Below, in pieces: positions 14,240 to 26,700 of a DNA stretch of 64,000 bases. Positions within the stretch are counted from its first letter, which is position 1. Each line of letters begins with the position of its first letter. The translations under genes were made by a program, and so were the position numbers. Under the pieces are notes generated by a model. The model worked only from the letters and a program-made list of their open reading frames with translations, searched no databases and was not told the DNA's origin. This DNA comes from Eutypa lata (taxonomy: Eukaryota; Ascomycota; Sordariomycetes; Xylariales; Diatrypaceae), in NCBI GenBank assembly GCA_022661535.1, contig JAKULF010000004.1, positions 4,774,001-4,838,000 of the forward strand, read 5' to 3'.

Positions 14240-14356
14240 ATGCCTGAGACCGGAAGCGACCAACCTACCACCCCAGACACTGGGTCTGGCCAGGGCGACT
14301 CCGGCGAGACTGAGACCAGCTATGGTAGAGGCAGAAGCCGGAGCGGCTACAACTAA
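14240..14356 (+). CDS. Possible 38-residue small ORF with strong start context
   Basis: The ATG at 14240 sits in a very good fungal context (TTCAAAATGCC). It follows a C/A-rich, ATG-poor leader (14185-14239 contains one out-of-frame ATG) of the kind common in ascomycete 5'UTRs. The ORF encodes about 38 residues: an acidic Ser/Thr/Gly-rich part (MPETGSDQPTTPDTGSG at the N-terminus), then a short basic tail with Arg-Ser pairs ending in GYN. There is no signal peptide and no known domain. It may be the first exon of a longer transcript or chance. The longer overlapping frame starting at 14184 looks less like a protein. Confidence 0.25.
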   Translation: MPETGSDQPTTPDTGSGQGDSGETETSYGRGRSRSGYN

Positions 14357-15189
14357 GTTAGACTTGGGAAACGAATCGAAAAAGGGTTAGGACACTGGAG
14401 TTGGAGGATATCTGTCTGCGATGTGTTTTCACTTTCATTTCTCGACACTCATTTAAACCCCCTTTTACACAAACCCTACGGGGATTTCCACCAACTGCTG
14501 TATGATGCCGGATGATACCTGTGTAAGATAGTAACGCAATGGGAGTTTTGTATTAGAGCTAGGTACTGGGATGCTGGTATTTTTTCGAGTCTATAATCGG
14601 TTCGAACGGTGGTACATGTCATCTTGGCCTCTTTAGATTTCAATCCTTCTGAATCATTATTCAACTTATACTTATCGGGGTTTGCGCTGCGAATATGCGT
14701 CATAAATCCTAGACTGATATCTATGCTATTGCTCCCTAGGCACCTGGTTAGACATCCGCGACATCCGCAGGACCGGGTAAGCTAACTCAGGCACGCATGA
14801 GGATCCAACGCGAAGCTATTTCTAGGTTATATATGATATGGAATCCACAATCTCAACCCGATGCGGGATTCGAATCGCTCTGCTTACTAAGGTATAGGAC
14901 GCATTTAGAGATCGTAGGCCTAGTCTTCCTCCCGTTCCTTGTCCTCCCCGGTCGGCACTAAGCTGCCTAAGGACCAAGCACCCGAAGGAAGTGGCTCAGT
15001 CTGCCGCCGCAAGGCCCACCGCTCCAGGCGTGCCGAAGCCATCACAAGCGCACGCCTAATGATCCTTATGGTGAGAATCGAGGGAACAGGGCGAGGGAAA
15101 CGGCTTCCCACGGTTCCCTCCGCGGACGATCACGCGGCTCCTACTACATACGTTGATCTGTCCATATCATATATGCATAATGCTGTTGT

Positions 15190-15277
<88 letters not shown>

Positions 15278-18200
15278 ACATGAAAACGATAGAAAACAAG
15301 GCATCATCATGCGCGGCTTAATACACCATTGACCGAAAGGACGAGCGAAAGACCGACTGACTGACTAACTGCCGCATCCTACGCATAGTTAGACATGGCC
15401 CTGACGCAACATATCTGTTACATGGATCGACTTGATAACTTGCGTAGTAGTGACTGGGAACATTGTGGTCAAAGACAGGGGACGGGAGCTAAAATTGGCA
15501 GGGCAGCTCCATAGCGGTAGCGTGGCCCACTCCTTTTTTATTTCCTTTAACGGGAATGCCCCCCCCCCCCTGCGTTTACCTATTACCTACCTCCGTTTCG
15601 CTACCTACAGGGCCGCTCCTGCGCTTCTTCGGTGTTAGGATCCGAAGTGGAAGAAGCCTCACAGGGCTGATTGACTGACTAATATGTCAAATGAACAGAA
15701 CTCGAGAGAGATCAAAGTTGCACCTCGTCTCTTGAGGGCAACATCTGAGGAACAGGAAAGCATACCCGCATTCCTCCGGTCTACGATGGCGACAGCGACA
15801 GCAGAAGACCTGTCTCTTTTCTTTTCCCGAGCAAGTACTTATTCGGGATTAATGAATCCGCAACCTGCAACTTTCCTCATCTAACAAACAAGAATATCAA
15901 GATATAAAAAAAAACCACCGCCGCCAACAAGCGCGATAGTTCAGGTATGGAGTTAGCTACATAGGTAGGGAGCGCCCTAAGCCACTTTCCCGATCGAGGG
16001 GTTCGCACACCACACCGCACACGCACACGCAACGCATGTAACATTCCAGCGCCCTCTGGATGGGTAAGAAAAGGCTTCTGGAACGCGGGAGAAGCAAGCT
16101 AAAAAGAATAAAAATAAAAGGAAATGGCGACGTTGTAGTTCACTATGTACTAGCTGCATATACAGTATCGAATGACGGTGATCGACGGCGTCGTCGTTGT
16201 CGACGTACGTTCGGGTAGGGCCTCTTTTCCGCAGGCGCGCCTTAGCGGTCGCGGCTAAAACGTCCACATCTGGTAGGTGATACACACCTAGGTAAGCGGA
16301 TCCGATTTTGCTTACCTACTACATAGCTAGCCGGCCCCCATGCGGTTGGTATAGAATAAGAACAGGAAAGAAGGAGAAGCCCGGAAAACACCGAATAGCT
16401 ACATTACATTACATGTAATTGCAACCTCCTGTCTTCCTACATGCATATATTACCTACCTATGTACCTTTCCATACACAGACTAGACATTGCACCGGTGGT
16501 GGTGGTGGTGGTGATAGTGGTGGGGGGAGAAGCAAGGAGGAGGAGGGGCTTCCAGATTAGGATTCATCATGTTTCCAGATTCGGCCAAGGCGAGCGAGCA
16601 GTTCTTCCATACCAGAAGTAGAGCTCTAAAGGAAGAAGAAAGAAGAAAAACACCTGTTAGGAAAAGCTCGAAAATATGAATAATACTAAATAAAGGACGA
16701 AACACCGTTGGCCGGCCCAGTTTAGTATCGAACCATGTCTTCTTCGTTCGTGCGGCTTACTACTACTACAGTATTCTCCCTCCCGAACTTTGTTCATACA
16801 TACATGTATGTATATATGGAAGGAACTGATAAAGAAAAGGGGCAAGGGTAAGCGATAAAAACCACTGTATCCTGGTCCGTGCCGCACAAACCAGGAGTAT
16901 CAGTGCTGTGCCGCCAGCTTGCGGCAGGCCTAGGTTTGCGAGGGTGAAGATGTTTGTTGAAACTGGCAGGTTGATTCTCAAGATTCCCTGCTCAGCCCTG
17001 TTCAAGATGCCGAACGGACCACCAGGCGGTATCTGCTGTCAGGGCCCGGCAGGCAGGGCGGCGGCGGATTCCGGCAGTCTAGCTTTTCGGGTCCGGGTCC
17101 CCCCCCACGAGGAAGTTCCCGCGGCTTTGGTAGCCGGTAAACAGGGAAATTTCCCAGGTTCAATTAAATACTATGTAGTTACAGGGTTTCCAGCCTAATT
17201 AGGCGGTGGTCTATGCGTGCAGGAATAATATGCAAATACATAGGGTTGGGATTATCAGGTTATTAGATAGATAGCAGGAGTTAATTGGTTTTCGATCAAT
17301 TCAATGAATCAAATTAAATTTACGTATCGTATGTAGATGGTTTCTCAGGGGCGAAACCAAACACTTGAACCCCACGTTGGATCCGAGGAACTGATAACTT
17401 ACGACATAATGCAGGCGAAAGCTTTTAGGTGCTCCTATCTTCATGCCAAGTATGAAAGGGGTTCATAAGATTTCAGATGTCATTAATTCAGCGGTTGTGA
17501 GTTTGAACTCGGTTCGATCATGCGATGCTCCCTACTCATTCAGATCTGGGACTCAAACCATTAAATCACTCATTAACCAAGGTCATAGCTCGTAGCCCGC
17601 AATAGTAACAGATGAATAGTTGAGTCGCAATACATGTTCTAGCTTCTTACTAACTGCCGAGTATCTCTACAGGGCTCATGACCACGACATCAACCGTGGA
17701 GGAGAGATGTTCAACGCTATTAGCAGAACCCTCTGGCAGATAGTTGGCTAGAGAGCTCTAGGGGATGTACGAGTTACGGTGGCCTGTCACCCGAGTGAGA
17801 AAAGTTTTAAGTAATGAATGACGGTGATGATTCCTCCTTAACAGTACAATCACTAATTACGGTACGACTCCAACATACCACCCCCTAGTTTTGAATTAAG
17901 TACGTAGCCTCCGGCCACAAGAAGTCAGCATTAAGGACAGCTATTCCTTCCCTAAGGCCGCAACTCCCAGGGTTTGCACCCTGTCGTGGCAGTAACATAT
18001 ATCCGCTAAAAGCTAACATCCACCCTAAGACCCATATAGATAACATAGGAAAGAACAAAAGCTGTAGAGACAGTAAGCTCCCCCCTTCTCCTCCAAAGCA
18101 CCATACCAAGCCGAAAAGTCGGGATAATAAGAAACGTGCCCGAGACTGTCACAGCCGAGGTTAGGAACTTCTCTGAGATTAACTCAATAGCAACTTGACC

Positions 18201-18804
18201 AATTGATGAGATGAGACTTGTAAGATCAGCCAACGACAACTGCGGCAACTTTTAGCGACACTGCCTTCAGCTATAGGAACGGTTGCACTTATACTGATGA
18301 TAATGCAGAAGGTACCGATACGAAGCAGCAGATTCTCATAGAGATAGATATACGGACGAATTAACTGCCCTGTTGCACTACTAAGTCGAGCGTAAAGGGC
18401 AGTGTGCCTGGCACACGCCGCAGTGATAGGGCAGCTCGGTACGGACACGGTCGCAGTCACAAACCCAAAGCTTAGGGCCTACCAAGCGTTCGATCACATC
18501 GCCGGACTTGTAGAAGCCCTTATCGATACCACACTGTAACATCTCGAGTTAACAAATGCTTCTTCAAGAGTACGTGTCTTATCTCAACGAGGTGTAACTA
18601 GGAGTCGATGCTGAGATCATGTCCCTGGACATGTATGTGCATCCCCAACACTAGCCACGAAAGTAATACAAGAGGCATGAAAAACTGCTTACTATGACAC
18701 CTAGAGTTAGCAATTACTTCTTGACGGATATCTTAGGGGGCAAGGTTTGGAGGTTGTCCGGTAGGTAGTCCCTTTCTCTCAAACATGCTCCTTTAAACAA
18801 AGTA
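14357..18804. other. Gene-poor interval, contains TGC repeat
   Basis: No supported gene. Besides the TGC microsatellite listed separately, it holds a 12-base C-run (15559-15570), a GGT/GTG run near 16495-16513, CATA/TATG dyads near 16798-16815 and a GC-rich patch at about 16905-17120. That patch has an open frame of 96 codons that I cannot relate to any family. The rest is AT-balanced unique sequence. Confidence 0.5.
15191..15277. repeat. (TGC)29 trinucleotide microsatellite
   Basis: Eighty-seven bases of uninterrupted TGC, i.e. 29 perfect units, flanked on the left by a degenerate TGCTGTTGTT. On the plus strand it gives a run of cysteines inside a frame with no other protein-like features. 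On the minus strand it reads as GCA/CAG/AGC (Ala, Gln or Ser), but I see no gene there. It is best treated as a non-coding microsatellite, likely length-variable between strains. Confidence 0.95.
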
Positions 18805-19515
18805 CTAGAGCCAGGAAGGGGATGGAAACAACCACGCAAATTGCTCACCAAGGATGCAGAAGCGGCGCATATCGACGGGCACGTTTTCCCGCAGCTTGAG
18901 CTTGTTGAGGTTCTCGAACCGCGACGTACGCAGGACCCGGAAGCAGACGTAGCAGCCGGAGTTATTGCAGTCCCTGTTCAAGGGGTCGTAGTCATGCCGG
19001 TCGAAGTTGTAGTACCCGTTGCTATCAGTAACACTAGCGCGGCCTTGTCTTTCTCTGCTGTTTTTGTTGCGGTCTTGGTAGCCCCGCTGGTGCCTAGCGA
19101 ATTCCGACTCCGCGCGCAGTACGAATGAAACCCTGCTCTCGTACGGGGCGAGTTGTGTGTCCACCTTCTTCCAGAGGACCGGGCTGCTACACCGCATGTC
19201 GATGAGGGTCTTGTAGGGTAGGTACCGGCTGATTTCATCTATGATCTCCTTTGGTAGGGCCTCGAGAGGGGTTACGAGTGTTCTCCCTGGCGATGGGGAT
19301 GACGACGATGGATGGGTTGGAAGATGATCTTGATGTAATAATGAAGGTGTAACCGTAACAGTAGGTGTTACAACTTCTGTGTCATGGACCTGGACCGCAG
19401 TGTCAGTGGGCACCGTCGTGGCTGTCGGTAGATGATGCCACCCACAACGTCGATGCTCTCCACGTCCAGAGTGAGCGGCGGCCTTGGGATCTAAGGGGCG
19501 CTTGGTGATGGCCAT
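18805..19515 (-). CDS. F-box domain protein
   Basis: An ORF of 236 aa from the ATG at 19515. Residues ~1-85 are a low-complexity Thr/Pro/Ser region. Residues ~87-122 form an F-box (LEALPKEIIDEISRYLPY, then a Cys-Ser and a Trp-Lys-Lys), the module that binds Skp1 in SCF ubiquitin ligases. The C-terminal third has the cysteine-containing pattern common in fungal F-box proteins (CYVCFRVL followed ~30 residues on by RRFC). The reading frame ends shortly after a good donor (GTGAGC at 18848), so the true protein may splice at about 18849 into a short downstream exon instead of stopping at 18805; I could not fix the acceptor. The ubiquitylation target is unknown. Confidence 0.7.
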   Translation of the reverse strand: MAITKRPLDPKAAAHSGRGEHRRCGWHHLPTATTVPTDTAVQVHDTEVVTPTVTVTPSLLHQDHLPTHPSSSSPSPGRTLVTPLEALPKEIIDEISRYLPYKTLIDMRCSSPVLWKKVDTQLAPYESRVSFVLRAESEFARHQRGYQDRNKNSRERQGRASVTDSNGYYNFDRHDYDPLNRDCNNSGCYVCFRVLRTSRFENLNKLKLRENVPVDMRRFCILGEQFAWLFPSPSWL

Positions 19516-21901
19516 TTTTATGCTAAAATACTAGCTGATGAGAATGGAAATGGAAAACAAAACGGGAATAGAGAGCGGTTCCTTCATAAATAGGGCACGG
19601 GCTATATGTATATATTACAATGGAAGATTGAACGTCGGGCCGTCTACCACTGCGCTTCGGGGATGAATCCTTCCGGATATGTGTTTGGCTATTACTGAGA
19701 GGGATGTTTGTGCAGCTACGTTCACCTCGAAGCAGCGAGCTGCGTCTTGTTTTCATGCATCTAGCTCTAGACGGCAATACCAAGATTGGACGTCACCTCA
19801 AGGCTCATCAAGTAGAAGGACATGCCTTGCGGCATCTGCTTGGCTAAGACACTAGATATGTTATATGCTAGCCAATCTGTAATGTATGCATCGATGCATC
19901 GGGTATCGAGGCGGGAACCCACTGGCTAGTATTACCTTCGCATGTGCCATTTCGTGCGTGCATTGAGCTAGGGTGATGGGACGAAGTTGGGGTGCTTCCC
20001 TCGTGTGCTTATCTACATGTGTACCTTTGATATAACCAGTCACGACGACATCTTGACTGCCGCTGACTGCCGTCACACATCGCTACCATGGAGTCGGGTC
20101 ACTTCAACGCTGAGCTGTGGTGGCGGTCGCCAGGAAGCAGCTGAGCACGGCAGAAGGTGTGCCATGTATAAAGCAAGATGGTGGGACGAGATCGTATTAG
20201 ACTGTGGGTTGCACATAGATCAGGATACATATTCTAAGGTTGGCTTGAGCCACACACGTCGCGGACCTGATAGTGTCGAGCGTTGTTTCGTTCCCTTATA
20301 TTATACTTTTGTGGATTTCATAGTGATAGGCTAAATGCCATATGCAGGATACCTGTGGTTTCTTTTTTGGAGTTGTTATTCACTACAAGAAGTATGGCTG
20401 TGAATCCTTTCCCGGTTGCTGGGAATTAATGAGGAGACGTAGAGCGTCGGGTGGGGGTGGTGTATCAGAGTACCTACTCGGCTTCTTAAGAAGGCCCCCA
20501 TCGGCAGACCTTCAAGGCTGTACTGGCTGTATCAAGCCCAAACAGGCAAGAATTGCTTTTGCTTGATTGTTAGCGTCGAGCTTGGCGCTTAACCTGGCTG
20601 TCACGACTTCTAGTTAGCGCCGAGATGCATTGATTGATATGGATGTTGCGCGGTCCTAGTTAGGTGGTTTCAGTTTCTGTGCAAGAATGCGCATTTCTAG
20701 ATCTTCAATATTCGTAACGACAAGATGATTGCGGGTCAAGTTCCCACAGTCTTGGTGTTGATTTCAATTGAACGAGATGGACAGACAGCCAGCTGCGATC
20801 TAACTTTAAGAGGGTGTTACTCGATATGTGATATGATCTGTCAATTGCCAGACCACTCAGGTGACGTGCGCTCTCCTGCATGGCCCTGCAAAGGATCAAG
20901 TTTGTTGGTTCGCTCCCTACCCAAAGATGCATTGAGTGTTGGTTGGGGAACCTCCTATCTGCATGAGACGGGAAGTATAGCGACCAAAAAAAGCCTTTCA
21001 GGGTAGCAGGGGGGAAGACCAGGAGAAACTCTATCGTCCAATAGAACGATATCTACATAGTCATTCAGAGGCCAACAAGGTTGAGAAAGGGGTCGTATTC
21101 TGGGCTTGAGAAACTGCATTGACCGGTGTAGGTGTCAAGGTGTGCAACAAACCAACAACAACCAACAACACAAATTGTCACGACGATAATACCACTTGCC
21201 AATGCCATCATCAACGTCGCGGTTCCGAGGTCCTGGTGAAGGAATGGTCCCGATCGGGAGAACTAAGTCCGAAAGCCGCAGGCGATGCCCCGGGTGAGGT
21301 CCGATGGGTGGACCCGACTTAAAGTTAACTACCAGGTAGGTACCTATCGATAAGAACCCCCTGTAAGGTAGAACCTAGCCACAATGAGGCTTATTGACGA
21401 GGACAGGAGCTGAGTGATAAGGCAAGTTGCTACGTTGTTTGGTAATCTTCAGGCAGCAGCAAGCCCTACTTCGTATCTCCAAACATACATCCTAACCTGT
21501 TATAGGACAAACTCTCTATGCTAATAACAAGGTAGCCAACCTGCTCTTGTAGTAGTAGGCAAAAGATAAGATGCGATCTTACATCATTCTCTCACATTTA
21601 CAGCTCATATTTTCTTTCTGGAAATGCTGACTGCAGACTGTATTCACTTGGAGGTCTGTTTCTCTAGATGATTAATACTCCGACTACCTTCCTATTTCTA
21701 CCAACTAGGTACCTATCGTACACTATAACTTGATACGTACGATAAGACAATTACGTATACGAATTCGCGTCGCTTACCTCCGCCGCTCATTTCTGCTTAC
21801 AACTCTGAGTATGCCCTAGTTAGGTTTTGCTTTACTTAACTTTCTCATATCCTATTCTTATAGTCTTTCAAGAAATACTTTTGAGACATAGTGTTATTGC
21901 A
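19516..21901. other. Intergenic between F-box gene and MFS gene
   Basis: The F-box and MFS genes are divergent, so both promoters lie here. Several ORFs of 70-115 codons on both strands lack start context, domain similarity or splice logic, and I do not support them. A 93-codon plus-strand frame at 20725-21006 has six cysteines but no signal peptide. No RNA gene was recognised. Confidence 0.5.
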
Positions 21902-23718
21902 ATGCCCGGTGGTACGGAAGACAATGACCGCTCTAGCGGCGCTGCCAACGTGGCCGAGACCGCGCCGTTGTTAGAAGTGCACCCACCACGCCGTCCGTCC
22001 CATCGGCCCACCCATTCGGTAACATCGGTGGCATCCCTAAGGAATATTCACGTACCGAAGGTTCATAATGGCGGCACCATCGTCAAATTTCTCTGCGTCC
22101 TGGTATTAATAGCCACATCGGCAGGAGGCTTCACCGATACCCCGACGCTTCGGATTATCGAAGATATCGTCTGTCGGGACTACTACTCTGACAATGGCTC
22201 TCTCCGTCCCGATGAGCAGATCGACGAGAAATTGTGCAAAGTGAACATCATTCAGACACATGTTCAGGATATTATGTCAATCATGGCCATGCTCGTCGCC
22301 ATCGTTGGATTCTTCGCCGCCTTCCCATGGGGTCTTGCAGCTGACCGGTAGCTTACCCCTTCCTTTCTCCGCATTATTTCCCTAGCGAATCATTAGCTAA
22401 CGTGTTCAAGAATGGGGCGCAAGCCTGTCGTGGTCATCGCTATTATGGGCCTCGTGACTGGAATTCTAATCCAAATGACCGTGCTGTACTTTCATAATGT
22501 GTTTCCGATCCGCCTCGTCTGGCTGTCATCGGTCGGTATTGCCATCGGGGGCGGCAACCCTGTGCTATTGGCCATTATCCTAAGTATTGTTACCGATGCA
22601 ACGGCTGAGAAAGATAGGTCCGTCTCGCGCTCATTTACCAGCTACTATCAAAAACCCCGAGCTAATTATAAGTAATTCAGGGCTATTGCGTTCATGTACA
22701 TCCACGTCGCTAGTATGTGCGGAAACCTCATTTCGCCAGGCCTCTCATCTCTAATAATGGAGCGTGTCGGTCCATGGCCTTGTATCTGGATTGGAAATGC
22801 TCTTTTGACTACGAGCGCCGTCTTGTTTCTCTTCTTGCCCGAGACTCTACATCACAAGCGGAATCGGGAAGAGGTGGAAGAGACAGAGCCTTCAGACATA
22901 AAGTCACGAATGAGACATACCCTCAGCCAATTCAAAGAGTCTCTTTCCTTACTCAAGTCGCTATCGTTATTGCTTCTTATCTGTTCCGTCTTTAGTATGA
23001 TGCCTACTTCCTATGCTACGTTATACTTCATGGCCCAGTTCATGTCACTGCGTTATGGCATCAAACTCTCGCAGACCGGCTATGTCCAGTCAGCGTATGG
23101 AGTCTGCCAGCTTATCCAGGCATTCGTTATCCTGCCGTGGATCTCCAAAGTGCTCCTGAGAAATATGTCCCCTTCCAAACCCGATCCAGACGATGAACAC
23201 GACCGCGAACACGACCGCGAACACTATCGCGACTTGGCATTGGCTCAATGGTCTGGCGGGTTCCTCATTATAGGATCTCTAGCCCTCGCCATAGCGCCCA
23301 CCTTACCGGGCTTTATTTTCGGACTCATTCTTATGGCTCTGGGTTCAGCCTACAGCAGCCTAGCCCGAAGCTTCATGAGTCTCTTTGTCGACCCAGAACA
23401 CACCTCGAGACTTTTCACTCTTGTCGGGAGTAAGTTAGCATCATCTATAATCCATATATGCTTCTGTCAGAGTTCCAAGCTAATACCGGCGTGATAATAG
23501 TGGTCGAGGTTCTTGGCACTGCCTATAGTCCACCGTTCATCGCTAGTCTCTTCAATCTAGGCTTAGGCCTCGGAGGAGGCTGGATAGGGCTCCCTTACTA
23601 TGGCTTAGCATTGTTGCTCGTGCTTTCAATTACTTTCCTTCTATTCGTGAGGGTCCCGCGAAATACTAAACGTCCCGATCCTGAGACAGAGGGGGCAGGT
23701 TTGTTGGATCAGTTATAG
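21902..23718 (+). CDS. Major facilitator superfamily transporter
   Basis: Four exons: 21902-22347, 22411-22617, 22681-23429 and 23501-23718, giving 539 aa with every phase closing in frame. The MFS signature motif A is split by intron 1: exon 1 ends GLAADR and exon 2 continues MGRKP, matching G-x-x-x-D-R-x-G-R-K/R between TM2 and TM3. About twelve hydrophobic segments can be counted, with a ~65-residue acidic/basic cytosolic N-terminus that includes ETAPLLE. A long hydrophilic first extracytosolic loop carries two cysteines, and the central loop contains a small tandem repeat (DREHDREHYRD, from a 12-bp DNA repeat at about 23194-23229). An in-frame upstream ATG exists at 21827, but the start at 21902 gives the family-like N-terminus. 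Substrate unknown; drug/proton antiport-type export is plausible. No biosynthetic neighbours. Confidence 0.88.
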
Positions 23719-26700
23719 AAGCGAGATAGAAGTTGTCAATGATCTAAAGAATCAATGTAGATATATATCAGCTACCTGTTATATAATCAATTAGCTTGTA
23801 TACGAGAACGATGACTACAACTTGTACTTGTAATATAAATCGCAATAGTGACGGACTTCCTTTTCTTCTACATCGGAACGTAGCTTGGTGTGCTTTGTGC
23901 TCTGCGAAGGGGCTACACTCGTTCTTCAAATTACTTGTCATCGCTAGAGATTTTGATGTTGGCTCCCGGATAGGAATGCTCTGCTGCCATAGACCTTATC
24001 TTGGCATTAAGGATATTCTCGAGGTTAAGGAGCTGGCTCGTGAAGGAACGTTTGACTTAGGTAGGTGAGAGATGGGGCTAAAACCTAGTATCACTAGAAC
24101 TTTCATTGACCATTTGTGTGCAGTGTAGGTTCGCCAGTTGTTTTAAAGATAGTGAAGTAATATCAATATGATTATGAGGTTGGGTCCCTGAACAATGCGC
24201 ATCTGCATGGTACGATCTATTATAGTGATGGATGTAGGAACTTAGTTGCCGTACAGTGTAGTTCTTGTTGAAAGTAAAGAGTTAATTAATAATTAAAGTA
24301 ATAAATACAAGTGAAGGCATTTATGGGAACATCATGAATGATCCTGGCGTATGGGGGAAATAGGTACAGTACCCAATGATGTTTTCCTAGTGCGAAAAAA
24401 GTTAGAAAATGAGGTAGGTGAAACAAATCAAGGGAAGGAAAATACTTAAAAGATGGGTATGGGAATGAAATGTATAGTTTAACAGAAGATAAAGGAGGAA
24501 GCAGAAGGGAACGAAAAAAAGATTTAAAAAAAATACAATTGGAGGCCCACCGCATACCCGGGAGCTCTGTGAGTGCAAGTCTCCCCCTCCATGACTCAGA
24601 TGATGAGAGATAGATGACAAATATATGGCAGAATAAATTTGACTCTAGGAAAGGTTCGAACCCATAGGGTTGAAGAAGAGAAAAGACAGTAGGAGAGGTT
24701 GTGACCACTAAGCCACTTGACCACTCGGTCATGTCCCGAAGGACAAATGTACACTTTGCTATTATTACTTATGGCACCTCCTCCTTGTGTTAGGGTGGTT
24801 TCCGGTCAGGTGGGCAGACCAGGCGGGTTTCCTCAGGGAGCTATTTGGTTGCCACGGGCGTCGACGCGTTTCGCGATGGGTGGTAGACGCGTTGCTGCCT
24901 AAGCTTAGGCTAACGTGAGATTACTCAAACGACCTTCGATTATTACTCTAAAGAATTACCAGCAATTCTTTCGATTAATGGCCTTGGTCACTGACACCTA
25001 CGATTATTCTACATTAACAATTGGAACTGGGCCCCTGAGGCTTCGAATTTCTACATACAGTCACATGAAATCCTCTTTGTTAGGGATTCGGCTAGACCCC
25101 TATAATATCATCCCAGCCCAACTTTTAGTTTACTCAGAGCCAGTACCTATACATGATGCTAGCTGGTAGGGTCGACTATTACCTAGAATATCATTAACGA
25201 ATTCCCTATATTAACCCCTTTACCCACAAACCCCCACCGAAAAAAAGAAACCGCCATTCCCCTCTTGATATTTGTAGATATGGGTATAAGTCTGTTTTGG
25301 ATACCATTTTTTATGTAAGTCACTATCAAAACCCTGACGGCTGAAATGACAATTCATCTGAACTCACCAACCTCTTACATCGAATATCACACCACGTTGG
25401 TCAATAAGGCAACTATTCTGGCATTGGTGGGAAATGTTAGTAAATGATCGTTAAAAAGGAGATGTATATAATGTTTGAGGCCTATCTAGGTCTTTTCTCG
25501 GGATGCACCCGAGGAGACATATCACGTGCCTATGAATCTTCAATGAGGTAATGGTAAGCCCAAGGTTGTATCGTGGCCTCTTATGTTGTACTAACATACG
25601 TTGTACATATCGTAGATAGGCACTGAACTATCTCTATGAGGCCTGAACCTTATGGATTAGACTAGACGGTGTAATTATATCTCCATGGATAGGTAAACAC
25701 ATTACTCTTTACATATTTACCGGGCAGGATTATGCGTGTGTATACTGTACCTAAAAGACTAACCCATGAATATACTAAGCAGGCCTGTTGAGCAAGCTTC
25801 AATCCGAAGGGATCTACATATATTTTGATGAATAAAGGTTTCCACCGTCTGGACCATAATATAAAGCCAACAACTACCACCATAGGAGAAATAAATAAAT
25901 ACATAAATAGAGAAAAACACTAGGAAACAAGACACCATCTCAAATAGCACTGTGTGAAGCATACCATACATCGAATAGATAGATATTGTTAGCAGATATG
26001 TGGAAAGATAGATAAAACGAGCAGTAAATAGCATCTTGAGTCCAGAAGGCGTCCCCGGGGGTCATGATGTTGTGCTTATGGGATATGCGTCTGTCGATGC
26101 CTTCTTTGGTGAGCTCCGTATCCCTGTCTGTGAAGCACTTTGCATACCTACAGTAGGTTCGCGAAGGTCCGATGCCGTTGAACTGGCTGCCGAACGAGGA
26201 GTCGCTTCCACTACTGCGGGGGGGTTCGAACTTCCAAGCCCTAGTTAGCATGGGGCTGCGACGATGCCCAGATGAGGATGAGAGGTATGATGAAGAAGAT
26301 GCCAGTTTGCAATTTCCCCGTCCGTAGTGGCATGGTTCTATGATAAGGGGTGTTGTAATTGATGGTACCGTGAAGGAGAGGCCGGGTTTCCTACATGTGA
26401 GGGATTTCGTAATGAGATCTACTATAATATGGAACGTACGGGTAGCCAAGAGAAGGAATTATTGTTAACAATGGCCCGTGTAGATAGGTGCGTTGACGTC
26501 TATGAGAAGGGGTCATTCTTAGAATATATGCACCAATGTCAAGTTATCAAATAATACATAGTATACCTAAATTGAGACAATGCTAAGGCCCTAACCTCAC
26601 GGGCTTCCATATTCAGCAGCATGGAGCCACAAGCTCTGCAAGTCACCGACGCCATGTTTCGTACGGGTATTATAAGAATGATGGTCATCACACCACTTAA

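Noticed and set aside
14840..14890. GGATTCGAATC motif resembling a tRNA T-arm
   Set aside because: No matching D-arm/box A at suitable distance on either strand and no acceptor-stem pairing.
14939..15283. 114-codon frame ending in a run of about 30 cysteines
   Set aside because: The cysteines are only the TGC microsatellite; the preceding residues show no domain, signal peptide or start context.
17490..17530. GGTTCGATC motif resembling Pol III box B
   Set aside because: No box A upstream and no cloverleaf; a lone 9-mer is expected by chance.
20725..21006. 93-codon plus-strand frame with six cysteines
   Set aside because: No signal peptide, no domain and no UTR-like context.
25940..26449. 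Minus-strand frame of 169 codons with protein-like middle
   Set aside because: Opens at TTG, has no family similarity known to me and no splice-linked exons. Kept only as a note in the intergenic entry.
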